A DNA stretch of 64,000 bases, from the NCBI GenBank assembly GCA_038526245.1, contig JBCBGZ010000007.1, positions 15,294 through 79,293 of the forward strand, read 5' to 3'. Numbering within the stretch: the stretch's first letter is position 1; every line of letters starts with the position of its first letter. The stretch comes from UBA5336 sp038526245 (GTDB taxonomy: Bacteria > Pseudomonadota > Alphaproteobacteria > Caulobacterales > Hyphomonadaceae). The notes under the pieces were generated by a model. That model worked only from the letters and a program-made list of their open reading frames with translations, ran no database searches and was not told where the DNA came from. Shown here piece after piece: positions 24,977 through 33,560 of this stretch. The translations under genes and the position numbers were made by a program.

Positions 24977-25384
24977 TCAGCGCGTGAAATAGTAAGCAGC
25001 CAATCGATCCGCCAGATCGCGGCCTTCGGCGGCGTAGCGCTTTTCGGCCTCGACCGTGTTCTGGTCGCAGAAGGCAAAGCGCCTCTGGGCCTCTGAGAAG
25101 CCCGTATTGAAGGCGTCGACCATGGAGCTGCGCAGAGCGCCGCGATTGGGCGCTTCCAATGTCAACAGCTCAATCATGTGGGCACGCCAGTATTGGTCGC
25201 CCTCGCCATTGCACACGAAACGGGCCCCATGGGCAGAGCCAAGCACGCCTGCCAACCGAACCGTGTCCCTGAGATAGGAAGGGTCGCGCAGGGGGATGTC
25301 GTCCTGCGCGCTTGCGGGTGCGCCGAGGCTGAGGCACCAGACACAGCAAAAAAGGAGGAATCGATGGGCGATCTGTTTTGCCAT
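24977..25384 (-). CDS. TIGR02301-like secreted protein
   Basis: The 135-residue product begins with a signal peptide ending APASA-QDD. The mature part has RDPSYLRDTVRLAGVLGSAHGARFVC, the opening of the alphaproteobacterial TIGR02301 family, quoted here as its key parts YLRDTVRLAGVLG and FVC. A second Cys sits in FAFCDQN, and an all-helical tail follows. The function is unknown. The only reasonable start at 25384 lies inside the first codons of the divergent dehydrogenase gene, so the two genes overlap head to head by 21 bases. Confidence 0.75.
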   Translation of the reverse strand: MAKQIAHRFLLFCCVWCLSLGAPASAQDDIPLRDPSYLRDTVRLAGVLGSAHGARFVCNGEGDQYWRAHMIELLTLEAPNRGALRSSMVDAFNTGFSEAQRRFAFCDQNTVEAEKRYAAEGRDLADRLAAYYFTR

Positions 25385-26356
25385 GCCACCACATTCGCGC
25401 GCATCGCCGATAGGCTCAAGCCGTTTGCTGAAACGCTTTCGCCTCTCACACTGGACGATCAGGGTGCGGTCGGGCGTCCCTGGGGCGGGTCCGTGCCAGA
25501 GACAGCAGACCTGAAAATAGTCTACGGGACGCAGGACGCATATTTCTCACCCGCAGTGATGGACTTCTTCAAGTACATCATGGCGGCGCCATCGATCGAT
25601 TGGTTCCAGTCCAGCGCGGCGGGCATTGAGCATCCGGTTCTCAGGGCGATAGGTCAAAAGGCTGGGGTTTTCACGTCCAGCCATGAGCAGAGTGCGGCGA
25701 TTGCGGAGTGGGTTCTTTGGGCTGGACTGGATCACTTCCAGAATGGGCAAGCGCGGCGCAATGCGCAGGTTGCAAAGCGTTGGGAGCGGATCGGATTTCG
25801 GGAGATCAGCGCGACCCACTGGGTGATCGTTGGTTTTGGGCATATCGGCCAGGCCACGGCGCAGCGCGTGACAGCACTGGGGGGCAGGGTGACAGGTGTG
25901 CGGCGCACGCCTGGTGATCATGAGCATGCCGACGCCATGGTGCACCCCCGGGATATTGCGGGCGTGCTTTCTGATGCCGATGCTGTGGTGCTTTGTCCGC
26001 CGCTGACCCCGGAGACGGAAAATTTCGCCGATGCTGCCTTTTTCGCTGCTATGAAACCAGGCGCGCTGCTCATTAATGTGGGACGGGGCGCATTGGTTGA
26101 TGAGGCGGCATTGCTCGCGGGCCTTGAATCAGGGCGACCGGGCGCTGCGTATCTGGATGTTGTTCGCGAGGAACCTCTACCGCCGGACCACCCAATCTGG
26201 TCTCATCCTGCGATCACGCTGACACCGCACATCGCCGCGCTCACGGAAGAGGCCAAGCTCCGAACCGACGACTTGTTCCTGGAGAATCTGAGGGCCTTCC
26301 TGGACGGCGCGCCCCTGAAGAATCAGGTTCAACAAACCGTGTTTGGTGTTGATTGA
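25364..26356 (+). CDS. D-2-hydroxyacid dehydrogenase family protein
   Basis: The 330-residue NAD(P)-dependent reductase has the Rossmann motif GFGHIG (157-162) and the catalytic set R241 (NVGRGALVDE), E270 (VVREEPLP) and H289 (TPHIAALT). It reduces 2-keto acids to D-2-hydroxy acids, or the reverse; the substrate is unknown. The start is strongly supported by AAGGAGG 5 bases upstream of ATG 25364. That site falls inside the signal-peptide codons of the divergent TIGR02301-like gene. A methyltransferase gene follows on the same strand after 92 bases. Confidence 0.9.
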   Translation: MGDLFCHATTFARIADRLKPFAETLSPLTLDDQGAVGRPWGGSVPETADLKIVYGTQDAYFSPAVMDFFKYIMAAPSIDWFQSSAAGIEHPVLRAIGQKAGVFTSSHEQSAAIAEWVLWAGLDHFQNGQARRNAQVAKRWERIGFREISATHWVIVGFGHIGQATAQRVTALGGRVTGVRRTPGDHEHADAMVHPRDIAGVLSDADAVVLCPPLTPETENFADAAFFAAMKPGALLINVGRGALVDEAALLAGLESGRPGAAYLDVVREEPLPPDHPIWSHPAITLTPHIAALTEEAKLRTDDLFLENLRAFLDGAPLKNQVQQTVFGVD

Positions 26357-26448
26357 ACGCGTGTGGCGAAGGCCTCCAGTTTCAGGGTAAGCCTGCCCGA
26401 TCGCCTCATATAGGCATGGATATCGGTGGCAAACACGCGGGAGCGCAA

Positions 26449-27030
26449 ATGCGCAGTCTTTGGCGAACACCTTTGCTGGGCCAGGCCATTTTTCAGCTCT
26501 GGCAGCTGGATGCGCGCCGGAAGGTGGAGTGGTTCGCCCCATTTGTGTCGACGACCGATCAGATGATCGAAATCGGTTCCGGCCCAGGAAGTGTTCAGGC
26601 CGTGCTCGGCGAGGCGGGGTACTCGGCACTGCCGCTCGACATTGCAGACTCCAGTTTCGACAACCGGTTCAGGCCGCACCTGTATGATGGCAGGCGAATG
26701 CCGTTTGACGACGGCGCGTTCGACGCAGCCTTGCTGCTGACTATGTTGCACCACACGCCGGACCCGGACGCGATCCTGCGCGAGGCCGCTCGCATTGCGC
26801 GGCGCTTGATCCTGGTGGAGGACGTCCATGAGGGCGCCCTCCAGCGTTACCTGACCTATGGTGCAGACAGCCTTGTGAACCTTGAGTTTTTTGGCCACCC
26901 CCATACCAATCGGGATGACGATGGCTGGCGCGCCACGTTCGAAGATCATGGCCTGCGCCTGGTCCATGCCGACCAGAAACCCTACGGACCGCTCTTTCGT
27001 CAGGCGCTTTACGTGGTGGATGTTGTCTAG
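26449..27030 (+). CDS. Class I SAM-dependent methyltransferase
   Basis: The 193-residue product has SAM motif I MIEIGSGPGSVQAVLGEAGY (key part EIGSGPGS), followed by MPFDDGAFDAALLLTMLHHTPDPD and RLILVEDVHEG, as in the Methyltransf_11 group. The acceptor is unknown. ATG at 26449 follows GGGAG by about 5 bases and is preferred; in-frame ATGs at 26416 and 26353 give unlikely N termini. Its TAG stop lies within a CTAG shared with the stop of the convergent GT2 gene, so the two overlap by 4 bases. It may belong to the adjacent glycan locus. Confidence 0.85.
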   Translation: MRSLWRTPLLGQAIFQLWQLDARRKVEWFAPFVSTTDQMIEIGSGPGSVQAVLGEAGYSALPLDIADSSFDNRFRPHLYDGRRMPFDDGAFDAALLLTMLHHTPDPDAILREAARIARRLILVEDVHEGALQRYLTYGADSLVNLEFFGHPHTNRDDDGWRATFEDHGLRLVHADQKPYGPLFRQALYVVDVV

Positions 27031-28169
27031 AGCCGGGCGCTGGCCACAAAGCCGGTGAGTTGAGCCGCCAGGGGCAGGTTGCCGGATTTCGTGGCACACT
27101 TGATACGCCACATCATGGACGCGCCCAACAGGTTTGCGATCTGCCGTCCACGTGGGGAGATCGATTTCAGGGCCATTGCGCGGCGCCGAATCTCCGGGTC
27201 TTCATACAGCGGGCCGCAGCCGAAGCTGTAACCGGTCGCCTGCTTTACGAGACGCTGTTCCACGTCTGTCAGGTCTGGGCCCTCCGCACGGGCGGCGATG
27301 TCTTCGTAGGTGTCCATGGCTTCCGGCCACATCATGTGGCGAGCATAGACGCCGGCGCGTTTGAATGCGGCCACACGGGCCGTGATGGGTGCAATGTCGG
27401 GCCGGGCCACCAGCGAGGCCGGCAGGATATCCGTGTCAGCGAGCTCCGCCATGAGAGGTTCGAAGATCATGCGGTGGAACTTGATCCACTTCGCATTGGC
27501 CTCTTCCGGCGTGAAGCGCTCCTTGGCCGAGCCTCGCGCGCCGCCATGCTCGCGGTGCAGATACACGGTTTCCGGCAGCAGGACGCCGCGGGCGTGGCGG
27601 GCGATGCGCAGCATCATCTCGTAGTCCTGGGAGCGGATGAACGCTTCATCGAAGGGGCCGACGGCATCGTAAACGCTGCGCCGGACGATGAGTCCCGGTT
27701 GGAAAATGTGGCATCCGTCGAGGAGGTCCGGAAAGATTTCATCGCTCAGGGACGGGCGCCAGTATCCGGGCGCTTTAACGATACGCTCGCCGCTATCACT
27801 GTCGACGATGAAGTCTTCATGCCGGCCGGCTGCAAAGCCAAGCTTTGAATCCGCCTCCAGGCATGCCGCAAGCCGGGCACAGGTTTCAGGCAGGATGAGG
27901 TCGTCATCATCGCAGATCCAGATCAGGTCGCCTGAGACCTGTTCCATTGCGAGATTGAGGGCGCTGGCCTTGCCGCCATTTGGCTTGGCCATGTACCGGA
28001 TTGCATCGCCATAGGCTTTGACGACGTCCCCCGTACCATCGGTAGACCCGTCGTCGATCACGAGGATCTCATCGGGGCGCCGCGTCTGGCACAGCAGACT
28101 GTCGAGCGTTTCCGCGATCAGGTCCACGCGGTTGAAGGTCGGCACGATCACGCTGATCTTGTCGGCCAT
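27027..28169 (-). CDS. Family 2 glycosyltransferase
   Basis: The 380-residue product has a GT-A domain: VIVPTFNRVDLIAETLDSLL (key part VIVPTFNR), the nucleotide-binding VIDDGSTDGT and a DxD-like ICDDDDLI. This is followed by the GT2 acceptor-side region with RSQDYEMMLRIARH and a helical C-terminal part. There is no membrane helix, so it acts at the inner face of the membrane on a lipid-linked glycan. GAGGAG lies 6 bases before the ATG at 28169. It is divergent from the flippase gene across a 184-base promoter region. Confidence 0.93.
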   Translation of the reverse strand: MADKISVIVPTFNRVDLIAETLDSLLCQTRRPDEILVIDDGSTDGTGDVVKAYGDAIRYMAKPNGGKASALNLAMEQVSGDLIWICDDDDLILPETCARLAACLEADSKLGFAAGRHEDFIVDSDSGERIVKAPGYWRPSLSDEIFPDLLDGCHIFQPGLIVRRSVYDAVGPFDEAFIRSQDYEMMLRIARHARGVLLPETVYLHREHGGARGSAKERFTPEEANAKWIKFHRMIFEPLMAELADTDILPASLVARPDIAPITARVAAFKRAGVYARHMMWPEAMDTYEDIAARAEGPDLTDVEQRLVKQATGYSFGCGPLYEDPEIRRRAMALKSISPRGRQIANLLGASMMWRIKCATKSGNLPLAAQLTGFVASARL

Positions 28170-28353
28170 TTCCAGCTCCTCAAATTCGCGTAACAGGCGT
28201 ATTGGCTCCCTGCACGCTTGGGTCTCGGGCAAAACCAGTATGAGACTTGCAGACCCATGCGGTCGGAGGTGGCCTCAGACTGGCTTTACAGTCGATCTGA
28301 CCGCTTGCGGGAATCATGCCGGAGTGGCCGGCGTCCGGTCTTGGGACAGTTGA

Positions 28354-29838
28354 ATGAGTAATCTTGCACGCAAGACGATTGATGGGGCGACACTCAATGT
28401 GTCGACAATCCTGTTCAAGACAGTGTTGCAGTTCGTTGTCGTGTTGCCGATCCTGGCGCGCACAATTCCGCCAGAGCAGTTCGGCTATGTCGGCATGGCG
28501 ATGGCGTTTGTCGCGCTGTTCACGATGTTCAACGATCTGGGCATCTCTGCCGCTCTGGTGCGGGCGGATGCCCCATCGCCTGCCTTCTGGTCGACGGCGT
28601 TCTGGACCAATATCGCCCTTGGCGGCGCCATGACCATCGGCACATTCCTCGCCGCACCGCTTATTGCGGGGTTCTACCGAGAACCCGTGGTTGAGCCTTT
28701 GGTACAGGCCCTATCGGCCATGGTGCTAATGCACTGCGTTTTCCTCGTGCCCATGGCCTGGATGCAGCGCAATTTCCGCTTTCGAACCATTGCAGCGATT
28801 GACCTGATAGCGACCCTTGCGTCAGCCGTCGTCGTGCTGACCGCAGCAGCCCAGGGCCTTGGTATGTGGGCACTCGTGCTGCAGCAGGTCGTGCTCTACT
28901 TCATCAAGATGGTTGGCGGTCTCGCGGCCCAGCGTGCACCCCTGCGCTTCCTCTATGATTTTTCAGAGATTGTCGCGGTCCTGCCATTCAGCCTGCGTCT
29001 GACGGGCGAAGCCTTCGTGACCTTCATCAATCGCAATGCGGACAATATCCTGATCGGGCGTTACCTGGGCGCGGAGCAGCTCGGCTTCTATGGCCGGGCG
29101 TACCAGATCATGCTTGTGCCGGTGTCCTCGCTCTCGCTGGGCGCCGGCTATGCCCTTTATCCCGCCATGTCGTCGATCAAGCACGAAACGGAACGTCTGC
29201 GGTTGGTGTTCCTGCGGTCTGTCTCCGTGCTGGCGGGTATTGCCATCCCGATGATGACGGGGCTGGCCATGGTCAGTGAGCCATTTGTGGCACTGGTTTT
29301 CGGGCCGAATTGGGCTCCTGTTGTGCCGGTCTTGTCGATCCTCGCCTTTGTGGGCGTCATCCAGACGGTGGGCGGCCCGTCAAACGTGCTCTGGAAGGCG
29401 CTCGGCAACTCAAAGATCCTGCTGCAATGGGCTTTGATCCGAATGGTCGGCTTCGTGATTGCCTTTGCTGTCGGTGTTTATATGGGCTCCCTGCTGGCCC
29501 TTTCAGTCGCCTATCTGATCGCGAATTTCGTCCTGTTTGTGCCGCTACAGATCATTACCTTGCGCCATATGAGGATCCCAGTGTCGCAGTATGTGTCCGC
29601 CATTCTGCCCACCGCGGTGTCTTCGGCGCTGATGGCGGGGGCGATTTATGCTGTCCAGGCGCTGTGGCCGGGGCTGGACGCGCTGTCCAGCGCGGTCCAA
29701 CTCGTCATCCTTGTGCCGATCGGGATCGGTGTCTTCCTCGCGGCGATGTACACACTCTTCAACGGCTTCGTCCGAGAACTGATCGATGAGGCGAAGGCCC
29801 TTGTGCAGCAGCGCCAGCAAGGTGCGCCGGCAGAGTAG
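28354..29838 (+). CDS. Wzx-type polysaccharide flippase
   Basis: The 494-residue integral membrane protein has about 12-14 helices. The N-terminal region contains LARTIPPEQFGYVGMAMAF, and a central IGRYLGAEQLGFYGRAYQI motif repeats the pattern, which is the signature of the WzxC/MviN-like Polysaccharide_synt_3 flippases. It moves undecaprenyl-linked oligosaccharide across the inner membrane. It opens a plus-strand run of glycan genes and is followed after 77 bases by the GT4-like gene. Confidence 0.92.
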   Translation: MSNLARKTIDGATLNVSTILFKTVLQFVVVLPILARTIPPEQFGYVGMAMAFVALFTMFNDLGISAALVRADAPSPAFWSTAFWTNIALGGAMTIGTFLAAPLIAGFYREPVVEPLVQALSAMVLMHCVFLVPMAWMQRNFRFRTIAAIDLIATLASAVVVLTAAAQGLGMWALVLQQVVLYFIKMVGGLAAQRAPLRFLYDFSEIVAVLPFSLRLTGEAFVTFINRNADNILIGRYLGAEQLGFYGRAYQIMLVPVSSLSLGAGYALYPAMSSIKHETERLRLVFLRSVSVLAGIAIPMMTGLAMVSEPFVALVFGPNWAPVVPVLSILAFVGVIQTVGGPSNVLWKALGNSKILLQWALIRMVGFVIAFAVGVYMGSLLALSVAYLIANFVLFVPLQIITLRHMRIPVSQYVSAILPTAVSSALMAGAIYAVQALWPGLDALSSAVQLVILVPIGIGVFLAAMYTLFNGFVRELIDEAKALVQQRQQGAPAE

Positions 29839-29915
29839 GCAAGGCATGGCGTTTGCTTAGGGATGAAGACGCTTCGTCAATGTGGGATGGGCGGAGCACA
29901 GGCGAGGAGAGCGCG

Positions 29916-31079
29916 GTGGCCAAGGCCCCCTTCGATGTTCTGATACTGGTGGACCCCCGCTTCATGGGCGGAACAGCCACGTCCGTGGCCAGCGATGTGC
30001 GCACTTTTTCCGCCGCGGGTGTCTCGGTTGGGATGTATTTTGTCGAGGGCCAGGATTTTTTCCTGCCCCATGAAACAGCTAACCCAGCACTCGAGGCACT
30101 GTTTGATCTGCCAGGTGTCGAGCGCGTTTCTAGCGATGGCCCGTTGGCCGCACGTTTGGCTTGCTTCCATCATCCCCAACCCTTTCAGGTTGGTGTCGCG
30201 AACCCTGCTTCACTGACATGCGACCGCGCGGTAATCGTTGCGCACCAGGCCCCCTTCAAGGGGGACGGCGCCCTGGACTATGATCCGTTTGCGGTTCAAT
30301 CACGCATCCGAACCCAATTTGGCGTCCGCCCCCTCTGGGCGCCGATTTCCGGCGTTTGCCGGGCCCAACTCCAAAGTTTCGCTCCATTGCTGAGACTGAC
30401 AACGCTAGACTGGATCAACACATTCGATGTCGCGGACTGGGCGCCCAAGCGCGAAAAGCTGACATCGCCCGATCTTACCGTGGGACGCCATGGCCGTCCG
30501 CATGCGGAAAAGTGGGGCGACTCTCCCGCTGAAATCGCCGCCAGCCTCCCGGCCGGGCCCCACACGCACATTCGCACCATGGGAACCGACCCGGCATTCT
30601 TCGAGGATATGGGTCTGGATGTCTCGCGCTGGGACGTGCTCGCCTTCAACGCCGAACCCGTGACCGACTTTCTCGATAGCCTCGATGTTTTCGCCTATTT
30701 CTATTCCAGCCGCTGGACCGAGACTTTTGGGCGGACCGTGGCTGAAGCGATGCTGATGGGAGCACGTTGTATTCTGGACCCCGGCCTTCGAGTGACGTTC
30801 GGTCCCCATGCGATCTATTGCCAGCCTTCAGAGGTCGCGTCCGTGCTCGACACAATCCGTCATGATCTTGTCGGGGCACGGCAGGCTGCGGCTGAGGCGC
30901 GGGACTATTGCCTGGAGGCCTATGCGACATCTGCAATCCCGGCGCGTTACGAGGCCCTTCTGTCAGATACCGGAACAACATCACGCGGCGCATCGCCAAG
31001 CGCATCTCCCTTCACCGCCGCACGCAAATGGACGGGTTTCCACAAGCGTCGCCGCCAGGACAAGAGGTTGACCGCCTGA
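29916..31079 (+). CDS. GT4-like glycosyltransferase
   Basis: The 387-residue product begins with a GT-B N-terminal fold (DVLILVDPRFMGGTATSVASD). The donor-binding C-terminal half has YFYSSRWTETFGRTVAEAMLMGARC, quoted as its key part TETFGRTVAEAML, the E-x7-E-type element of family 4 glycosyltransferases. The middle of the protein is unusual and weakly similar to known members. GTG at 29916 is chosen because GAGGAG lies 6 bases upstream; the frame is open to 29853. Its TGA overlaps the sulfotransferase ATG by one base. Confidence 0.8.
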   Translation: MAKAPFDVLILVDPRFMGGTATSVASDVRTFSAAGVSVGMYFVEGQDFFLPHETANPALEALFDLPGVERVSSDGPLAARLACFHHPQPFQVGVANPASLTCDRAVIVAHQAPFKGDGALDYDPFAVQSRIRTQFGVRPLWAPISGVCRAQLQSFAPLLRLTTLDWINTFDVADWAPKREKLTSPDLTVGRHGRPHAEKWGDSPAEIAASLPAGPHTHIRTMGTDPAFFEDMGLDVSRWDVLAFNAEPVTDFLDSLDVFAYFYSSRWTETFGRTVAEAMLMGARCILDPGLRVTFGPHAIYCQPSEVASVLDTIRHDLVGARQAAAEARDYCLEAYATSAIPARYEALLSDTGTTSRGASPSASPFTAARKWTGFHKRRRQDKRLTA

Positions 31080-31939
31080 TGGCCACGACCGTCGCTCCAC
31101 TTTTCATTATCGGCGCCCCGCGCTCCGGCAACACGCTCACGCGCCGCGTGCTGATGGCGTCTGGTCAGATTTACATTCCGCCGGAGACCTATGTGATCGG
31201 TGAGATCCTGTCGCGCTGGTCGAAATGGCGTGGGCTTACCTGGCGCGAGAAAGTCTGGATGGTTTGCGCCTATATCGACCGTCATCCGCACCGGGACGAT
31301 TTCGAGATTGAGAGCTTTTCCCCGTTCGCCAACGGCGTTGAGGGGTGGGAAAAGTCCCGCCAGTCTGTCCAGGCGCTATACGACGCGCTCTATGCGTTCA
31401 TGGCCGGCGAGCATGGGTTTACGGAGGCGCGCTGGGGAGACAAGACGCCCTGGAACACGGTGCACCTGTCTCACATCGTAAAAGCGTTCCCGGATGCCTA
31501 CTTCCTGCATTTGCAGCGCCATGGCCTCGACGTTGTCGCCTCCCAGGTGAAGGCGGGGATGCGGGATATTGAAGGCTCCGCCCAACGCTGGATTGATGCG
31601 AACACATCTTGCCTAAAACAGATGAAGCGCGCCCGGCGCGCACCGCTGACCGTGGCGTATGAGGACCTGGTCCGGGATCCGGAAACGGTGTTCTCGAAAA
31701 TCTTTGCGTGGGCCGACATGGACTTCGATCCTGCACACCTGACGCGTGTGCCCGAAAAACTCGCAGACGTTGGGCGACACGCACACCATGCAGCGGTGAC
31801 AAAGCCAATCACGGCCAGCTCCATCGGCCGTTGGAAGGACAGTCTGACAACCGAAGACCTCGCGCGATTGCCAGCCGGGTTTGATGATATGATGACCACG
31901 CTTGGATACGATCCAGTCGCCTCACAGGTTGAGGCTTGA
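31079..31939 (+). CDS. Sulfotransferase family protein
   Basis: The 286-residue product has the 5'-phosphosulfate-binding loop GAPRSGNTLTRR (12-23) and a 3'-phosphate-binding segment around FLHLQRHGLDVVASQ. It should transfer sulfate from PAPS to a hydroxyl, most likely on the glycan made by the neighbouring transferases. It is translationally coupled to the GT4-like gene (TGATG junction) and its TGA is 5 bases before the next ATG, so the three genes form one unit. PAPS synthesis genes are not in the window. Confidence 0.88.
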   Translation: MATTVAPLFIIGAPRSGNTLTRRVLMASGQIYIPPETYVIGEILSRWSKWRGLTWREKVWMVCAYIDRHPHRDDFEIESFSPFANGVEGWEKSRQSVQALYDALYAFMAGEHGFTEARWGDKTPWNTVHLSHIVKAFPDAYFLHLQRHGLDVVASQVKAGMRDIEGSAQRWIDANTSCLKQMKRARRAPLTVAYEDLVRDPETVFSKIFAWADMDFDPAHLTRVPEKLADVGRHAHHAAVTKPITASSIGRWKDSLTTEDLARLPAGFDDMMTTLGYDPVASQVEA

Positions 31940-31944
31940 GTGGC

Positions 31945-33555
31945 ATGGGCTTTTTGCAGGTGGCAGAAGAACAGATAAAACGCGTCTTGATCGATAACGT
32001 GCCAAGCCTGCCGAGGTTCTGGGTCTGGTTTGCTGTAATTGTTGCTGCCGGAACAATCGCACGGTTCTGGAATCTGTCGGGCGCGCCGATCTGGATGGAT
32101 GAAGCTGTCACGCTGGCTTTTGCCCGGTTGGACCTGGGAACGATCATCTGGGGCAATATCGACAATCATCCGAACATGACATGGGTAGTCCAGCACCTCT
32201 GGCACCGTATCACGCCGGACCCCGACTATGCCCGGGTGCCAGCCGCAGTGTTCGGCTCAATGTCCGTGGCCGCGATGGTGCTGGCCACGCGCGATATCGC
32301 CAATGTACGCGCCGCCATTTTCACCGGCCTGCTGTTCGCATTCGCCACGGGCCACATTTATTACAGCCAGGATGCACGGATGTATCCGTACCTCATTTTC
32401 GGGTTGATCCTGGCACTGTGGGGCGGCGTGGGGCACGCCCGGCCAAACTTGCATGGCCAACGGACCTATGCAGCGCTTTACGTGTTGGGCGGGTTCTTCG
32501 CCATCTACAGCCACGCGCTTGGCCTTATCGTGATGGGATTGATCGGGTTCGCGAGCCTTGCCGTTGGCCTCGGTGGCGACGATCGCATGCGCTTCGGTCG
32601 CGATTGGCTGGTGCGTAACGCGATCCTCTTTGTGCTGACATTACCATGGTTGATTGCCCTGCCGGGCGCGTCCAGCACGTTCCCGGGCCTTGGCGGCGAC
32701 AACAGCATTCTGGATATCCAGTGGTTCTATAGAAACATCACTGGCTTTCCTGGCCTCGGTGGACTGTCCATGCTGTTTGAAGCGGTGTTCTACGCCCTTG
32801 CCGCCGCGTCGGTTCCGATCGCGTGGGTCAGTGGCCGCCGCGCCCTCGCGACCAGCTTGTTTGCGCTTATCGTAGTGTTTCCGTTGGTGGTGCTCGTCCT
32901 GCACATCCGCCAACCTCTCCTGGCCAACAAGGTTCTGCTGCCGGCGATTATTCCGCTCACGCTTGGGGCCGGCTATGTCCTGTCGCGGCTGAAATGGCCC
33001 GCGCTTGGAGCAGGTCTGGGCGCTATACTGGTGCTCGCCGCGCTGGGATCTTCTGTGGTCGAACTGCGCCATCACATCAAGCCGGAAGACTATCGCGGGG
33101 GCTTCGCTTTCGCCGAGGAAGAAGGCTTCGGTGATGCACCGGCCCTGACGTGTATCCACTTCCACAGTGCTGCAACCTGGGAGAACCGGCGCGAGGGCCG
33201 AACACTGTTTTATCGCCGCGGTGATGTGATCGATTATCAGGGGCCTGACTATTGGCAGGCAGCCCGCCGCACGATGACGTGGCTGCGCGCTGCCGACGCC
33301 GATGCGATTGACGCTGAATTGGGCGGCGGGTGGCTCATAGACGGTGGACTCGAAGGGGCTTTGCATCGCGACGATCAGGTGATCTTCATTCGCCCATCCT
33401 GTCCGACCGGGCGTGAGGCAGAAATCATCGAGTCACTGGAAACGCTGGGCTTTGCTCTGAAGGGGGAAACCCTTGTGCGAGGGGCCGCGGCCGACTTCAC
33501 CATTCTGGAAGAGCCCCAAACCCGCGTCAGCTTGTTTGAGCGGGCCGCGCGGTAG
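31945..33555 (+). CDS. GT39-like membrane glycosyltransferase
   Basis: The 536-residue product has about ten transmembrane helices followed by a soluble C-terminal region of about 130 residues. The first periplasmic loop has the acidic WMDEAVT motif (Asp-Glu), and YYSQDARMYP follows a later helix; both are typical of ArnT/PMT-type GT39 enzymes, which use polyprenyl-phosphate sugars. It probably adds a sugar to the glycan or a lipid on the outer side of the inner membrane. ATG at 31945 is chosen; a TTG at 31936 overlapping the previous stop is also possible. Confidence 0.85.
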   Translation: MGFLQVAEEQIKRVLIDNVPSLPRFWVWFAVIVAAGTIARFWNLSGAPIWMDEAVTLAFARLDLGTIIWGNIDNHPNMTWVVQHLWHRITPDPDYARVPAAVFGSMSVAAMVLATRDIANVRAAIFTGLLFAFATGHIYYSQDARMYPYLIFGLILALWGGVGHARPNLHGQRTYAALYVLGGFFAIYSHALGLIVMGLIGFASLAVGLGGDDRMRFGRDWLVRNAILFVLTLPWLIALPGASSTFPGLGGDNSILDIQWFYRNITGFPGLGGLSMLFEAVFYALAAASVPIAWVSGRRALATSLFALIVVFPLVVLVLHIRQPLLANKVLLPAIIPLTLGAGYVLSRLKWPALGAGLGAILVLAALGSSVVELRHHIKPEDYRGGFAFAEEEGFGDAPALTCIHFHSAATWENRREGRTLFYRRGDVIDYQGPDYWQAARRTMTWLRAADADAIDAELGGGWLIDGGLEGALHRDDQVIFIRPSCPTGREAEIIESLETLGFALKGETLVRGAAADFTILEEPQTRVSLFERAAR

Positions 33556-33560
33556 CGGCC

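Noticed and set aside
32641..33366. Antisense frame opposite the GT39-like gene
   Set aside because: No domain signal; the sense frame has clear transmembrane helices and GT39-type motifs.
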